Source of the DNA: Paracoccus mutanolyticus
GTDB lineage: Bacteria; Pseudomonadota; Alphaproteobacteria; Rhodobacterales; Rhodobacteraceae
Length of the DNA: 64,000 bases
Reading direction: 5' to 3'
NCBI RefSeq assembly: GCF_003285265.1
Contig: NZ_CP030239.1
Location: 2,525,501-2,589,500 of the forward strand
Both the position numbers and the translations under genes were made by a program. This document shows, in pieces, positions 42,535 through 52,861 of the stretch. The notes under the pieces are model-generated. The model did no database searches and was not told the origin of the DNA. It saw only the letters and a program-made list of their open reading frames with translations. Position 1 is the stretch's first letter, and each line of letters begins with the position of its first letter.

Positions 42535-43357
42535 CCCCGGCGCCATGCTGGCACGTGATGACGGCCGAGCGCATCGGCGCGGCCGGCAGCTGGAACAGCA
42601 GCCCCAGCCCATAGGTGGTGACCGGGTGGACGACCAGCGAACACAGGCAGCAGATGGCGATGGCGGTGCTGTCGCCCTCGGGCTTGTAGCGGTGCAGGAC
42701 GCCGCCCAGGCCGAACAGCGCGGCGGGCAGGGCGGCGCGCGCCATCATGTCGACCGCCGCCCAGAACCCCTGGGGCATGACCAGCCCCGCACGCGTCAGC
42801 AGGTTCATCGCTACCCCGCACAGGATGCCGATGATCAGCGGTGTGTGCAGCACCCCCGACAGCGCCCGCATGGCGATCTGGCTGACCGCCAGGCTTTGCC
42901 CGCGCGCCCGGGTGATCTCCATCATGGTGATGCCGAAGGTGTAAAGCAGCGGCGAATGGATCGCGATGATCGCGACGTTGCCCGCGATCGCCTCGGCGCC
43001 ATAGGCGCGCTCCATGATCGGGATGCCCAGCAGCAGCGAGTTCGAGAACAGGCAGCAGAACCCGATGGCCACCGCATCCGTGCCCGGCCGCTTCAGCCAG
43101 TACAGCGCCAGCCCCCAGCCGATGAAATAGGACAGGAAGGCTCCGCTATAGAAGGCGATCCACATGCCCAGGTTGAAGTTCTCGGCCATGTCCAGCCGGG
43201 CCACGCTGGCGAAAAGCAGGACCGGCACGGCGAAGTTCTGGGCAAAGCGCATCAGCCCGTCCACCGCGACCTCGGTGAACATCCTGCGCCAAGCCACGAC
43301 ATAGCCGAAACCGATCACGATGAAGACCGGCAGGATGACGTCGAACAGGATCGTCAT
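42479..43357 (-). CDS. AEC-family (auxin efflux carrier) transporter, C-terminus replaced at an IS scar
   Basis: Ten-helix-type carrier: MTILFDVILPVFIVIGFGYV, LLFASVARLDMAENFNLGMW, GFCCLFSNSLLLGIPIMERA and ALPAALFGLGGVLHRYKPEG are typical. The native sequence is readable to about LPAAPMRSAVIT (42555). A normal AEC protein would go on with about 40 residues (AAMAPGVNAY...FANMYG...). MAPGV is still visible in the neighbouring frame, then the transposase fragment begins. In the open frame the tail is CQHGAGGEQTDTHDVPN and unrelated. The last helix is therefore missing and the carrier is likely inactive or altered. It starts 1 nt after the MBL gene stop. Confidence 0.82.
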   Translation of the reverse strand: MTILFDVILPVFIVIGFGYVVAWRRMFTEVAVDGLMRFAQNFAVPVLLFASVARLDMAENFNLGMWIAFYSGAFLSYFIGWGLALYWLKRPGTDAVAIGFCCLFSNSLLLGIPIMERAYGAEAIAGNVAIIAIHSPLLYTFGITMMEITRARGQSLAVSQIAMRALSGVLHTPLIIGILCGVAMNLLTRAGLVMPQGFWAAVDMMARAALPAALFGLGGVLHRYKPEGDSTAIAICCLCSLVVHPVTTYGLGLLFQLPAAPMRSAVITCQHGAGGEQTDTHDVPNHELASLQ

Positions 43358-43358
43358 G

Positions 43359-44166
43359 TCAGCTCAGGTCCAGCACCAGCCCGTCGTGGGCGGGGATGAC
43401 ATGCGGCGGGGTCTGGCGCATCACCGCGTCGTAATCCAGGTCGATGTGCATGTTGGTGATGACGCCGCGCCGGCAGCCCGAGCGCGCGATCCACTCCACC
43501 GCCAGGTCCAGATGGGCGTGGCTCGGGTGCGGGCGATAGCGCAGCCCGTCGCAGACAAAGACCTCGGCCCCCTGGATGGCGGGCCAGGCGGCGTCCGGGA
43601 TGGACTTCACGTCGGGCAGATAGACCAGCCCGCCCGCCGGCGCCGCGATGCGGAAACCCAGTGCCGGAATGTCGCCGTGGCTGACCTCGAAGGGCCGCAG
43701 GCGCAGCGGCCCGCCCGCACCCTCGACTGCAAACGCGCCCTCGATCGGCAGCAGCGTGCAGATCGGCGGATAGGACGAGCCCTCGGGTGTGTGGAACACA
43801 TAGCCGAGCGGTCCGAAGCTGCGCGCTGGTCTGCGCATCGGCATGCACGGGAATGCGGCGGTCCATGTTGTAGGCCAGCTGTCGCAGGTCGTCGATGCCG
43901 TGGATATGGTCGGCATGGGGATGGGTATAGACCACCGCATCGACCGCGCCGATCCCGGCGTCCAGCAGTTGCGGCACCATGTCGGGCCCCGTATCGATCA
44001 GCACCCGCGTCGTGCCCCGGGGGCCCTCGCGTTCCAGCAGCAGCGCGCAGCGCCGCCGCCGGTTCCGGGGATTGGCCGGATCGCAGTCGCCCCAGCGATT
44101 GCCCAGGCGCGGCACCCCGCCCGACGACCCGCAGCCCAGGATGGTGGCCCGGAACGCCCCGGTCAT
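43359..44166 (-). CDS. MBL-fold metallohydrolase (PhnP/phosphoribosyl cyclic phosphodiesterase-like), one frameshift
   Basis: Metallo-beta-lactamase fold. The N-terminus ATILGCGSSGGVPRLGNRWG and the metal motif YTHPHADHIHGIDD (HxHxDH) are typical of PhnP-like enzymes; further ligands are in EVSHGDIPALG, YLPDVKSIPD and TNMHIDLDYD. The frame slips once near 43825 (between AQTSAQ and FGPLGYVFHTPEG). About 269 codons. The ATG (44166) overlaps the tatD stop. Often paired with tatD and holB in alphaproteobacteria; the physiological substrate here is unknown. Confidence 0.85.
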
Positions 44167-44957
44167 CCGGCGGCCTTGCCAAACAGCCGGTCGAAATTCG
44201 CGGTCGTCAGGGCGGCGAACTCGGCCTCGCTCAGGCCAAGGGTCTGGGCGCCGACGCGGGCGGTATGGACCACATGCGCCGGTTCGTTGCGCTTGCCGCG
44301 AAAGGGCGGGGGCGCCAGATAGGGCGCATCCGTCTCGACCAGGATGCGGTCGCGGGGGGCCGCGGCAAAGATCTCGCGGATCTCGGTCGAGCGCGGGAAG
44401 GCCGCGATGCCCGACATCGACAGGTAAAAGCCCAGGTCCAGCGCGGTGCGGGCCAGATCGGGGCCGCTGGTATAGCAATGCATCACGCAGTCGAAGGCGC
44501 CGACCCGGTGCTCCTCGGTCAGGATGCGGGCCATGTCGGCGTCGGCGTCGCGCGAATGGACGATCAGCGGCAGGCCAGTGCGGCGCGCAGCCCATGCGGA
44601 TGCGCAGGCTCTCGGCTGGATGACGGCCTTTCATCGGTGTAGTGGAATCGAGCCCCGTTTCGCCGATGCCGACGAACTTCGGGTGACGGGCCAGGACGAC
44701 CAGTTCCTCGACGGCGACCAGGGGCTCCTCGGCGGCATACATGGGATGGGTGCCGGCGGCATAGAACAGCCCCGCATGCGCCTCGGCCAGCGCGCGCACG
44801 GCGGGCTCCTTGCGCAGCCGGGTGCAGATCGTGACCATGCGGCGCACGCCGGCGGCGCGGGCACGGGCGATCAGCGCCGCCGCCTCGCCGTCGAAATCGG
44901 GAAAATCGAGGTGGCAGTGCTGTCCACAAGCTCGGGCAGGGCAGGGCTGTCGGTCAT
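44163..44957 (-). CDS. tatD: TatD-family metal-dependent hydrolase (frameshifted)
   Basis: TatD-type 3'-5' DNase fold, TIM barrel. MTDSPALPELVDS should continue HCHLDF, but a missing C near 44922 breaks it. The next frame reads RRMVTICTRLRKEPAVRALA and GLFYAAGTHPMYAAEEP, with IGETGLD as a metal site. After further slips (about 44640 and 44580) the end reads VMHCYTSGPDLARTALDLG and LVETDAPYLAPPPFRGKRNE. About 265 codons, normal. It lies between holB and the MBL gene; overlaps the latter by ATGA. Confidence 0.87.
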
Positions 44958-44978
44958 CGGAATCCCGTGTGGCGCGGC

Positions 44979-46052
44979 TCAGGCGGGCTGGTTCGCAAGC
45001 CCGACTAGCATATCCATCACCAGCGCGGCGGGGTCAAGGTTGACCGCCCGCCCGACGCGCGCCCGCGCCGAAAGCTCGGCCTGCGCCTCGGCCCACAGGC
45101 GCGCGGCGCGGGGATCGGGCGCAAGCCGCGTCAGCACCTCGGCCTCGGCCCCGGCGGCCTCGGGCAGGGGGGCGCCCATCAGGCCGGTGCGGGCCGCCCG
45201 GGTCGGAAGCGGTCGAGCAGCGTCACCACCAGGTCGAACGGGTCGCCCTCGGCCCCCGGGCGCGCGCCCGCGGTTTCGGCCAGCGCCGCGGCGGCGCGGC
45301 GGTCCATGCGGGGGTGCTGCGCGAACAGATCGACGATGCGCTGTACAGCGCCAGCCCGTTCTGGCCGGCCAGCCGCACCGCCTCGCCGGCCGAGCCGCCG
45401 GCCAGCGCGGCCAGCCGCTCGGCGTCGTCCGCGACGCCCAGGCCCGCCAGCACGCGGGCCATGTCCGCCGGTTGCAGCGGCTGCAGCCGCAATTCCCGGC
45501 AGCGCGAGCGGATGGTCGGCAAAAGCCGGCCCGGCTGATGCGCCACCAGCAGCAGCGTGGCGTCCTGCGGCGGCTCCTCGAGCTGCTTCAGCAGGGCGTT
45601 GGCGGCGGCGGCGTTCAGTTCGTCGGCGGCGTCGATGATCGCGACGCGGCGTCCACCGTCAGTGGCCGAAAGGTGGAAAAAGCTCTGCAGCTTGCGGATC
45701 TCGTCCACGGTGATCTCGGCCCGCAGGCGACCGGTCCGCTCGTCGACCGGGCGGCGGACCAGGTGCAGCCGCGGCTCGGACAGCGGCGATGCGGCGCACG
45801 GCAGGGTTTCGGGCGGCACCGCCAGCCTGCCGGCGCACCCCCTGCGATCAGCCATTTCGCGATGGCCCAGGCCAGGGTCGCCTTGCCCGATCCGCGCGGG
45901 CCGGTCAGAAGCCAGCCGTGATGCAACCGCTGCGCCTGGGCCGCCGCCAGAAAATCGCGCACGGCGCCGTCCTGGCCGATGACCTCGGCGGCCTCGCGCG
46001 GGTGGGGCGCACCCGGCACCCGGTCGGATTCGGGCAGGGCGTCCTCGGTCAT
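44979..46052 (-). CDS. holB: DNA polymerase III subunit delta' (HolB), frameshifted
   Basis: Clamp-loader subunit. Walker-A-like GPRGSGKATLAWAIAKWL near residue 50, the AAA+ core VAIIDAADELNAAAANALLK, the SRC motif in IRSRCRELRLQPL, and a C-terminal helical collar ending DMLVGLANQPA. Slips near 45830, 45345 and 45200; each restores good family sequence in the next frame. About 358 codons. The ATG overlaps the tmk stop (ATGA). Order dacC-tmk-holB-tatD-MBL is common in Rhodobacteraceae, from memory. Confidence 0.9.
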
Positions 46053-46648
46053 GGCAGGGCGGCCAGCACGCGGGCGGCCACCGCATCCTCGGGGCCATCG
46101 CCGTCGATGACGCTGATGCGGCTGGGGTATTCCCGGGCGAGTGCCAGAAAGCCCGCGCGCAGCCGCTGCTGGAATTCCAGCCCCAGGCTTTCGAACCGAT
46201 CCTCTGCCCCGCCCCGGGCTTTGCTCCGCGCCAGCGCGGCCGCGGGGTCCATGTCGATCAGGAAGGTCAGGTCCGGTTCGATCCCGATGACAAGGCGGTG
46301 CAGCGCCTCGACCAGCTGGCGGTTGCCGTCGCGCGCCACGCCCTGATAGACGCGGCTGGAATCGGCAAAGCGGTCGCTGACCACCCAGGCCCCGCGATCG
46401 AGCGCAGGCCGGATCAGCCGTTCCACATGGTCGCGGCGCGCGGCGTTGAACAGCAGCAGTTCGGTTTCGGGCGACCAGCGCTCCTGGCCACCCTCGACCA
46501 GCAGCGCGCGGATCTGTTCCGCCCCGTCGCTGCCCCCGGGTTCGCGGGTCAACACGGTCTCATGCCCTAGGGCGCGCAGACGATCGGCCAGCAGGCGCGC
46601 CTGGGTGGACTTGCCCGAACCGTCGATGCCTTCGAAGCTGATGAACAT
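46049..46648 (-). CDS. tmk: Thymidylate kinase
   Basis: dTMP kinase, 199 residues. P-loop FEGIDGSGKSTQARLL, the TREPGG motif (LTREPGGSDGAEQIR), the DRF motif (VVSDRFADSSRVYQG) and a LID region RSKARGGAEDRFE. Intact and typical. Start 46648 is set by MFISFEGIDG. It is coupled to holB by an ATGA overlap and follows dacC by 8 nt. Confidence 0.95.
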   Translation of the reverse strand: MFISFEGIDGSGKSTQARLLADRLRALGHETVLTREPGGSDGAEQIRALLVEGGQERWSPETELLLFNAARRDHVERLIRPALDRGAWVVSDRFADSSRVYQGVARDGNRQLVEALHRLVIGIEPDLTFLIDMDPAAALARSKARGGAEDRFESLGLEFQQRLRAGFLALAREYPSRISVIDGDGPEDAVAARVLAALP

Positions 46649-46656
46649 TCCCGCGG

Positions 46657-47806
46657 TCAGTTCTGCGCGGCCTGCCAGGCGCGCTGGCCCAGCCGGGTGG
46701 CCGCGTTCTGCAGCCGGCCCATGACCCCCGCGCGGCCCACGTCCTCGGCGGCGATCAGCGGCTGGCGGGACTGGCCGGTCCCGGGGATCGTCACGACAAG
46801 CTCGCCACCGGTGTGATCCGGATGATCGGCGCCTCGAAGGGGTCATCGCCCTGGGGGCTGACCTGACCTGCGCGCCCGCCGGCAACAGCACCCTGACCCC
46901 GTCCTCGGTCGTCAGGCCGACGCGGCTTTTCTCGCCCAGCCAGACCGGAGCATGCGCCACGATCCCGCCCTGCGGGATGATGGTGCGCATGGTGAACTGG
47001 CGATAGGCCCAGTTCACGATGCGCTCGGATTCCTCGGCCCGGGCGCGATCGCTGGGAAGGCCGGTGATGACAAAGATGATCCGCCGTCCGTCCTGCACCG
47101 CCGAGCCGACCAGCCCGTAGCCCGCCTCCTGCGTGTGCCCGGTCTTGAGCCCGTCTGCCGTCCAGTCGCCGTTCCCCAAGTGCAGCAGCGGGTTGCGGTT
47201 GTTGGAGTTCGACGGGACGCGGCCCTTGTAGTTGTATTCGGTCAGGGCGAAGTTCTTGTAAAGCTCGGGGAAATCGCGGATCAGGTGCTCGGCCAGCAGG
47301 CCCAGGTCGCGCATCGACATCCGATGGTCGGGATGCGGCCAGCCCGAGGCATTGGCGAAATGAGACTGGGTCATGCCCAGTTGCCGCGCCCGTTCCGTCA
47401 TCTGCCGGGCAAAGGCCTCCTCGGTGCCGGCCAGCCCCTCGGCCACGACCACGCAGGCGTCGTTACCCGAGTTGATGATGATGCCGTGGATCAGTTCCTC
47501 GACCGTGGGACGGTCGGCGGGTTCCACGAACATCTTCGATCCGCCGGTCTGCCAGGCCTTGGTCGAGACCGGGAAGGTCGTGTCCATCGCCACCCGTCCG
47601 TCGCGCAGCGCCTCGAACAGCATGGTCAGGGTCATCAGCTTGGACATCGAGGCCGGGGGCAGCGGCTCGTCGGCGTTCTTTTCCATCAGCACGGTGCCCG
47701 TCGACATGTCATAGACCCAGGCCGCCTTGGCGTTGGTGTCGAAGGCGCGCGCCGGCAGGGCCATCAGCATGAGCAGGGCAAAGATGCGGAACGTCAGAGC
47801 GCGCAT
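46657..47806 (-). CDS. D-alanyl-D-alanine carboxypeptidase (DacC/PBP5-6 type), frameshifted 3' part
   Basis: Low-molecular-weight penicillin-binding protein that trims peptidoglycan pentapeptides in the periplasm. Signal peptide MRALTFRIFALLMLMALPARA. Active-site motifs SMSK (SXXK), SGN (in IINSGNDACVVV) and KTG (in DGLKTGHTQEAGYG) are all present. After VRVLLPAGAQ the frame slips near 46870, 46845 and 46800, and the tail ends near RLGQRAWQAAQN. The C-terminal domain is therefore only approximately placed. About 383 codons. The start at 47806 has AAGGA 7 nt upstream. Confidence 0.9.
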
Positions 47807-47926
47807 GATCAGTCCTTGGCAGTTCGCTTTGCCCATCGTTACCCTAGCCCCGACCGGGCCGCAACGCCGGTCGGCTGAATGTCCCGTCTTGTTGAACGAC
47901 CGCAGGTTGCGGACCGCCCGGCAGGG

Positions 47927-48622
47927 TCAATAGCTGCGGATCAGGCCCACCAGCCGACCCTGCACCCGGACCTTGTCCTCGGGCAGGACGCGGGTTTCAT
48001 AGGCCGGGTTCGCCGCCTCCAGCGCGATCATCCCGCCCTTGCGGCGATAGCGCTTCAGCGTCGCCTCATGCCCCTCGACCAGGGCCACGACGATGTCGCC
48101 GTTCTCGGCCGTGTCCTGTTCGCGGATCACCACCACGTCGCCGTCGTTGATCCCGGCCTCGATCATCGAGTCGCCCTTGACCTCCAGCGCATAGTGGCGC
48201 TCCTGCCCGGCCAGCATCGAGCCGGGCACCGCGATGTGGTGCGACACCTCGGAGATGGCCTCGATCGGGACGCCGGCGGCGATCCGGCCCATCACCGGCA
48301 GGTCCACCGCCGACACCGAGATCGGCATCGCGCCGCGGGGCAGGGGCGCGGCGGCGCGCGCGTCCCCGTCGATCACGCGGGGCTGAAAGCCCGAGCCCTT
48401 GCTGAGGCTGTCGGGCAGGCGGACGATTTCCAGGGCACGGGCGCGATGCGGCAGGCGGCGGATGAAGCCGCGTTCTTCCAGGGCGGTCACGAGGCGATGA
48501 ATTCCCGATTTCGAGCGCAGGTCCAGCGCCAGTTTCATTTCGTCGAAGGACGGTGGCACCCCATCCCGGGCCATGCGCGCCTGAATGAATTCAAGCAGTT
48601 GGATTTGCTTCTTTGTCAGCAT
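47927..48622 (-). CDS. lexA: LexA, SOS-response repressor
   Basis: Represses DNA-damage genes; cleaves itself when RecA is active. 231 residues. The N-terminal winged helix carries [20 protein letters not shown]. The cleavage site Ala116-Gly117 is in [11 protein letters not shown], and the catalytic pair is Ser152 ([10 protein letters not shown]) and Lys190 (EATLKRYRR). Intact. A GTTC-N7-GTTC box overlaps its promoter (48657-48696), so it represses itself, as known for alphaproteobacterial LexA. Confidence 0.96.
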   Translation of the reverse strand: MLTKKQIQLLEFIQARMARDGVPPSFDEMKLALDLRSKSGIHRLVTALEERGFIRRLPHRARALEIVRLPDSLSKGSGFQPRVIDGDARAAAPLPRGAMPISVSAVDLPVMGRIAAGVPIEAISEVSHHIAVPGSMLAGQERHYALEVKGDSMIEAGINDGDVVVIREQDTAENGDIVVALVEGHEATLKRYRRKGGMIALEAANPAYETRVLPEDKVRVQGRLVGLIRSY

Positions 48623-48656
48623 CGTTTTGTCCCTGCCTCGCCGCGACCGCCATCAT

Positions 48657-48696
48657 GTTCATTGAATGTTCTAGCGGACTCAAGTCCTTGCGTCAA
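48657..48696 (-). promoter_or_regulatory. lexA promoter with alphaproteobacterial SOS box
   Basis: On the minus strand, TTGACG (48696-48691), a 17-bp spacer and TAGAAC (48673-48668) form a sigma70-type promoter. GTTC-ATTGAAT-GTTC (48657-48671, plus strand) is the GTTC-N7-GTTC direct-repeat LexA box of alphaproteobacteria and covers the -10 element. The lexA ATG is 35 nt downstream. Confidence 0.85.
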
Positions 48697-48725
48697 CCTT
48701 TTCGCCGATTCGGGTAAAAAAGCGG

Positions 48726-49903
48726 TTAACCGGCGTGCAGCGGCAGGATGGTCACGCGCGAACCGGCGGGACGGGCGGGGTCGTGGGCCGGCCGGACCAG
48801 CAGGGCGTCGGCCTGCGCCAGCAGCCACAGCCGGGCGCTGTCCTGGTCGGGGAAGGGGTCGACCAGCGGCAGCCCGTCCCCCGGCGCAAGCCGCGCGCGC
48901 AGGTAATGCTGGCGGTCGCCCTCGGGGGGCAGGTCGCGCGCCAGTTCGGCCTGGGCCAGGTCCGGGCCCGGCGGCAGGCCCTGCATCGCCCGGATCAGCG
49001 GTTGCATGAACAGCTTCGCGCAAACCACTGCCGACACAGGATTTCCCGGCAGCCCCAGCATGGCGGCGCCGGCGATCCGCCCGGCCATCAGCGGCTTGCC
49101 GGGCCGCATCGCCAGCTTGAGAAGCTGCGCTGCATCCCCGGTCCGCCGCGACCTTCGCCACCAGGTCGTGATCGCCGACCGAGGCGCCGCCGATGGTCAC
49201 GACCAGGTCGCAGCCCTCGGCTTCGGCAAAGCGGGCGCGCAGGCTCTCCTCGGTGTCGCGGGCAGCGGCAGGACCCGGACCTCGGCCCCCGCCTCGCGGG
49301 CCAGCGCGGCGATGGCGATGTCGTTCGAACTGACGATCTGCCCCGGCGCCGGCGTCGTGCCGGGCGGGACCAGCTCATCCCCGCCGGCCAGGATGGCGAC
49401 GCGGGGCCGTCGCGCGACCGTCACGCGCGCGACGTTCATCGCCGCGATCAGCCCCAGGTCCGAGGCACGCAGCGCCCGCCCCGGCAGGAATGCCGTGCCT
49501 TCCGAAAAATCGTTTCCTTTCAGGCGGATGTTCAGGTTCTCTCCGGCATCCGCGACGGTGATGCGGTCGCCGTCTCGGGTCACGATCTCCTGCATCACCA
49601 CGCGGTCATAGCCGGCGGGCACCGGCGCCCCCGTAAAGATGCGGATCGCGCTGCCCGGGGGCGTGTCGCCCGCATAGGGCACGCCAGCCGCCGCCGTGCC
49701 GACCACCGCCAGCGGCCCCGGCAGGTCGGCGCTGCGCAGCGCATAGCCGTCCATGGCCGAGGCGTCGAACGGCGGCTGGGTCAAGGCCGCGACCGCGGGC
49801 GAGAGAAGGGCGCGCCCCTGCCCCTCGGCGACGGGGATGTCCTCGGCCTCGGGGCGAGGGCAAGGGCCAGCACCAGGGCCCGGGCTTCATCGACGCTGAT
49901 CAT
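48726..49903 (-). CDS. moeA: Molybdopterin molybdenumtransferase MoeA (frameshifted)
   Basis: Inserts molybdate into adenylated molybdopterin. MISVDEARALVLALA at the start; FDASAMDGYALRSADL, IRIFTGAPVPAGYDRVVMQE and PRVAILAGGDELVPPG are core motifs, and LGLPGNPVSAVVCAKLF is the conserved late block. Slips near 49850, 49255 and 49115. About 392 codons. It is next to moaC (9 nt), forming a molybdenum-cofactor pair within the trp-linked minus-strand run. The membrane-anchored MoeB at 19427 may act in the same pathway. Confidence 0.92.
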
Positions 49904-49912
49904 GCCGGCTCC

Positions 49913-50383
49913 TCAGCTTGCCTTGAAATTGCCCGACTTGCCGCCCGACTTGGACAGCAGGCGGATGCCTTCGATCCGCATGTCCTTTTGCGCGGCCTTG
50001 AGCATGTCATAGACCGTCAGGCAGGCGGTGGTGACGGCGGTCAGCGCCTCCATCTCGACCCCGGTCTTGCCGGTTGTCCTGACCGTGGCCGTCACCCGGA
50101 CGCCGGGCAGGGCGGCATCCGGGACAAGATCGACCGAGACCTTGGCGATGGGCAACGGATGGCACAGCGGGATCAGCTCGGAGGTGCGCTTGGCCCCCAT
50201 GATCCCGGCGAGCCGCGCCACGCCCAGCACGTCGCCCTTGGCGGCGCCGCCTTGCGCCAGCGCCAGGGTTTCGGGCGCCATCAGCACCAGTCCCTCGGCC
50301 ACCGCCTCGCGCGCGGTGTCGGCCTTGCCCGAGACGTCGACCATATGCGCCTGGCCCTGGGCGTCGAAATGCGTCAGGCTCAT
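49913..50383 (-). CDS. moaC: Cyclic pyranopterin monophosphate synthase MoaC
   Basis: MoaC converts the MoaA product to cyclic pyranopterin monophosphate in molybdenum-cofactor synthesis. 156 residues. [37 protein letters not shown] and [20 protein letters not shown] are diagnostic. Intact. The start overlaps the trpC stop (ATGA). Confidence 0.95.
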   Translation of the reverse strand: MSLTHFDAQGQAHMVDVSGKADTAREAVAEGLVLMAPETLALAQGGAAKGDVLGVARLAGIMGAKRTSELIPLCHPLPIAKVSVDLVPDAALPGVRVTATVRTTGKTGVEMEALTAVTTACLTVYDMLKAAQKDMRIEGIRLLSKSGGKSGNFKAS

Positions 50384-51171
50384 GGCGCGCCTCCCAGAAT
50401 CTGGCGGGTGGCGGCGGTCACGTCCGGCTGCCGCATCAGGCTTTCCCCGATCAGGAAGCGCTTCACCCCGGCATCCGCCATGCGGTCCAGGTCGGCCGCG
50501 GTGAACAGCCCGCTTTCGCAGACCAGGTCGCGTCCGGGCGGCAGCATCGGCGCCAGCTGCAGCGTCACCTCAAGACTGACCTCGAAGGTCTTGAGATTGC
50601 GGTTGTTCACCCCGATCAGCGGCGATTTCAGGCGCAGGGCGCGCTCCATCTCGGGGGCGTCATGCACCTCGATCAGCGCATCCATGCCCCAGTGAATCGC
50701 GGCATCCTCAAGCTCGGCGGCCAGGGCGTCGTCGACCGAGGCCATGATGATCAGGATGCAATCGGCGCCCCAGGCCCGCGCCTCGGCCACCTGATAGGGG
50801 TCGTAAAGGAAATCCTTGCGCAGCGCGGGCAGAGAGCAGGCGGCGCGCGCGGCACCCAGATAATCGGGCGCGCCCTGGAAACTGGGGCCGTCGGTCAGCA
50901 CCGACAGGCAGGCGGCGCCCCCTGCCTCATAGGAGCGGGCCAGCGCCGGCGGGTCGAAATCCGGCCGGATCAGGCCCTTGGAGGGGCTGGCCTTCTTGAT
51001 CTCGGCGATCAGCGCGTGGCCCGTGGCGGCCTTTTCGGCCAGGGCCCGGGCAAAGCCGCGCGGGGCATCGGCCGCGCGCGCGCGCGCCTCGACCTCGGCC
51101 AGGGGCCGGGCGGCCTTGGCGGCGGCGATCTCCTCAAGCTTGTAGGCCTTGATGCGGTCCAGGATGTTCAT
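50380..51171 (-). CDS. trpC: Indole-3-glycerol-phosphate synthase
   Basis: TIM-barrel enzyme that cyclises CdRP in tryptophan synthesis. 263 residues, monofunctional. Conserved blocks [69 protein letters not shown] and [12 protein letters not shown]. Intact. ATGA overlaps on both sides: ung upstream and moaC downstream. Confidence 0.96.
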   Translation of the reverse strand: MNILDRIKAYKLEEIAAAKAARPLAEVEARARAADAPRGFARALAEKAATGHALIAEIKKASPSKGLIRPDFDPPALARSYEAGGAACLSVLTDGPSFQGAPDYLGAARAACSLPALRKDFLYDPYQVAEARAWGADCILIIMASVDDALAAELEDAAIHWGMDALIEVHDAPEMERALRLKSPLIGVNNRNLKTFEVSLEVTLQLAPMLPPGRDLVCESGLFTAADLDRMADAGVKRFLIGESLMRQPDVTAATRQILGGAP

Positions 51172-51860
51172 TCTGCGTCCTTATCCGTAAGCGCCCAGTC
51201 CACCGGCGCCTCGCCCCGGGCGCAGAGCCAGTCGTTCACCCGCGAGAACGGACGCGATCCAAAGAATCCGCGCCGCGCCGACAGGGGCGAGGGGTGGGCC
51301 GTCGCGATCACCAGATCGCAGTCGCGCGGCAGACCCGCCACCGCCTTCTGCGCATGCGCGCCCCATAGGACAAAGGCCAGCGGGCGTTCGGCCTGGGCCC
51401 GCGCCACGGCCTGCCTCGCCAGCCTGTCCCAGCCCCATGTCGCATGGGCGCCGGCCTGCCCCGGCAGGACCGACAGGGCGGTGTTCAGCAGCAACACCCC
51501 CTGGCGCGCCCAGCCGGACAGGTCGCCGTTCGGCGGCGCCGCGCCGATGTCGTCCCGCATCTCGGCAAAGATGTTTTTCAGCGAGCGGGGCAGCGCGGTC
51601 TCGGGCGTGACCGAAAAGGCCAGTCCGTTCGCGTGCCCCGGCGTCGGATAGGGGTCCTGCCCCAGGATCACCACCCGCGCGGCAGCGGGCGGCGTCAGCG
51701 CCAGGGCGGCAAAGACGCGCCCCGGACCCGGCAGCCAGTCGCGGTCGCGCAGCCGCGCCGCGATGGCGGGCCAGTCGTCCCGAAAGAACGGCAGGTCGGC
51801 CCAGGGCGCGGGGACCGGCGGGGCGGTCATTGCCGCTCGACTCACCGACCAAGCATGCAA
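51168..51860 (-). CDS. ung: Uracil-DNA glycosylase (family 1)
   Basis: Removes uracil from DNA. The water-activating loop [34 protein letters not shown] and the minor-groove loop [14 protein letters not shown] are diagnostic. No strong ribosome site precedes ATG 51830 ([10 protein letters not shown]), but GGAGGAA lies exactly 6 nt before a TTG at 51860 in the same frame, so the TTG start (230 residues) is preferred; the ATG form has 220. Its presence between trpD and trpC is unusual. The start region lies in or against the 3' end of trpD. Confidence 0.9.
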   Translation of the reverse strand: MHAWSVSRAAMTAPPVPAPWADLPFFRDDWPAIAARLRDRDWLPGPGRVFAALALTPPAAARVVILGQDPYPTPGHANGLAFSVTPETALPRSLKNIFAEMRDDIGAAPPNGDLSGWARQGVLLLNTALSVLPGQAGAHATWGWDRLARQAVARAQAERPLAFVLWGAHAQKAVAGLPRDCDLVIATAHPSPLSARRGFFGSRPFSRVNDWLCARGEAPVDWALTDKDAE

Positions 51861-51956
51861 GTCGATTTCCTCCAAGCATACGCCAGCGAGACGCTCAATC
51901 GACCGCTTCTTGGATCATGTCTGACAGAACCCTCGCGCAAGCTGAACGCCCGCCCG

Positions 51957-52861
51957 CTATCTGCACGCACCGGCGGCGTTCAAGGCCACCGCGTCGCGAT
52001 AGGCGCCGCGCTCGCCGGCCAGCAGCGCGCGCAGCGCGGCCGCGTTCTGCGCCGGGTCGCCGCCCAGGATCGCCTCGAACGGGTGCTCGGGCAGGCCGGC
52101 ATCCTCGGGCGAGACCTCGAACTCGGTCACCTCGCCGTCCTTCAACTGCGCGACCCAGCTGGGCCCGGCGATGGACAGCTCGTCCGTGCCGTCGCCGCCA
52201 TGCACCAGCCAGGCCATGTCGCTGCCCAGCTCGCGCAGCGTCTCGGCCATGGGCCGGTTCCAGACCCGGTCGAAGGTGCCCGTCAGCTGCCGGCGGACCG
52301 AGCCCGGGTTGGTCATCGGCCCCAGCAGGTTGAAGATCGCCGCGTGCCCAGTTCCGCCCGCGCCGGGCCGACATGGCGCATCGCCGGGTGGTGCATCGGC
52401 GCCATCATGAAGCAGATGCCGGTTTCCGCCAGCGCGCGTTCCGCGACTTCGGGCGGCGTCATCACGTTCAGCCCCAGATGGGTGATCGCATCCGCGCTGC
52501 CCGATTTCGACGACAGGTTGCGGTTGCCGTGCTTGGCGACCGGCACGCCCGCGCCCGCCACCACGAAGGCCGCCGCGGTCGAGATGTTCAGCGTGCCCTT
52601 GCCGTCGCCGCCGGTGCCGACGATGTCGATGGCGCCCTCGGGGGCCTTGATGCGGTTCATGCGGGCGCGCATGGCGCGGGTGGCGGCGGCCATTTCCTCG
52701 ACCGTCTCGCCGCGTACGCGCATCGCCATCAGCAATCCGCCGATCTGGGCGGGGGTCGCGGCGCCCTCGAACAGCGCGCCGAAGGCGGCCTCGGCCTCGG
52801 ACCCGGTCAGCGGACGGCTTGCGGCGATGCCGATCAGCGGGCGGATGTCGGTCACGCTCAT
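51957..52861 (-). CDS. trpD: Anthranilate phosphoribosyltransferase (frameshifted, 3' end uncertain)
   Basis: Transfers the phosphoribosyl group to anthranilate. [20 protein letters not shown], the PRPP motif [36 protein letters not shown] and [20 protein letters not shown] are typical. The frame slips near 52340, then continues [19 protein letters not shown] to [12 protein letters not shown], where the visible frame stops at 51957. A normal TrpD has about 35-40 more residues, and the 110 nt to the ung start could hold them in shifted frames (for example SACARVLSDMIQEAVD), so the gene probably ends near 51840. Starts by ATGA overlap with trpG. Confidence 0.9.
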
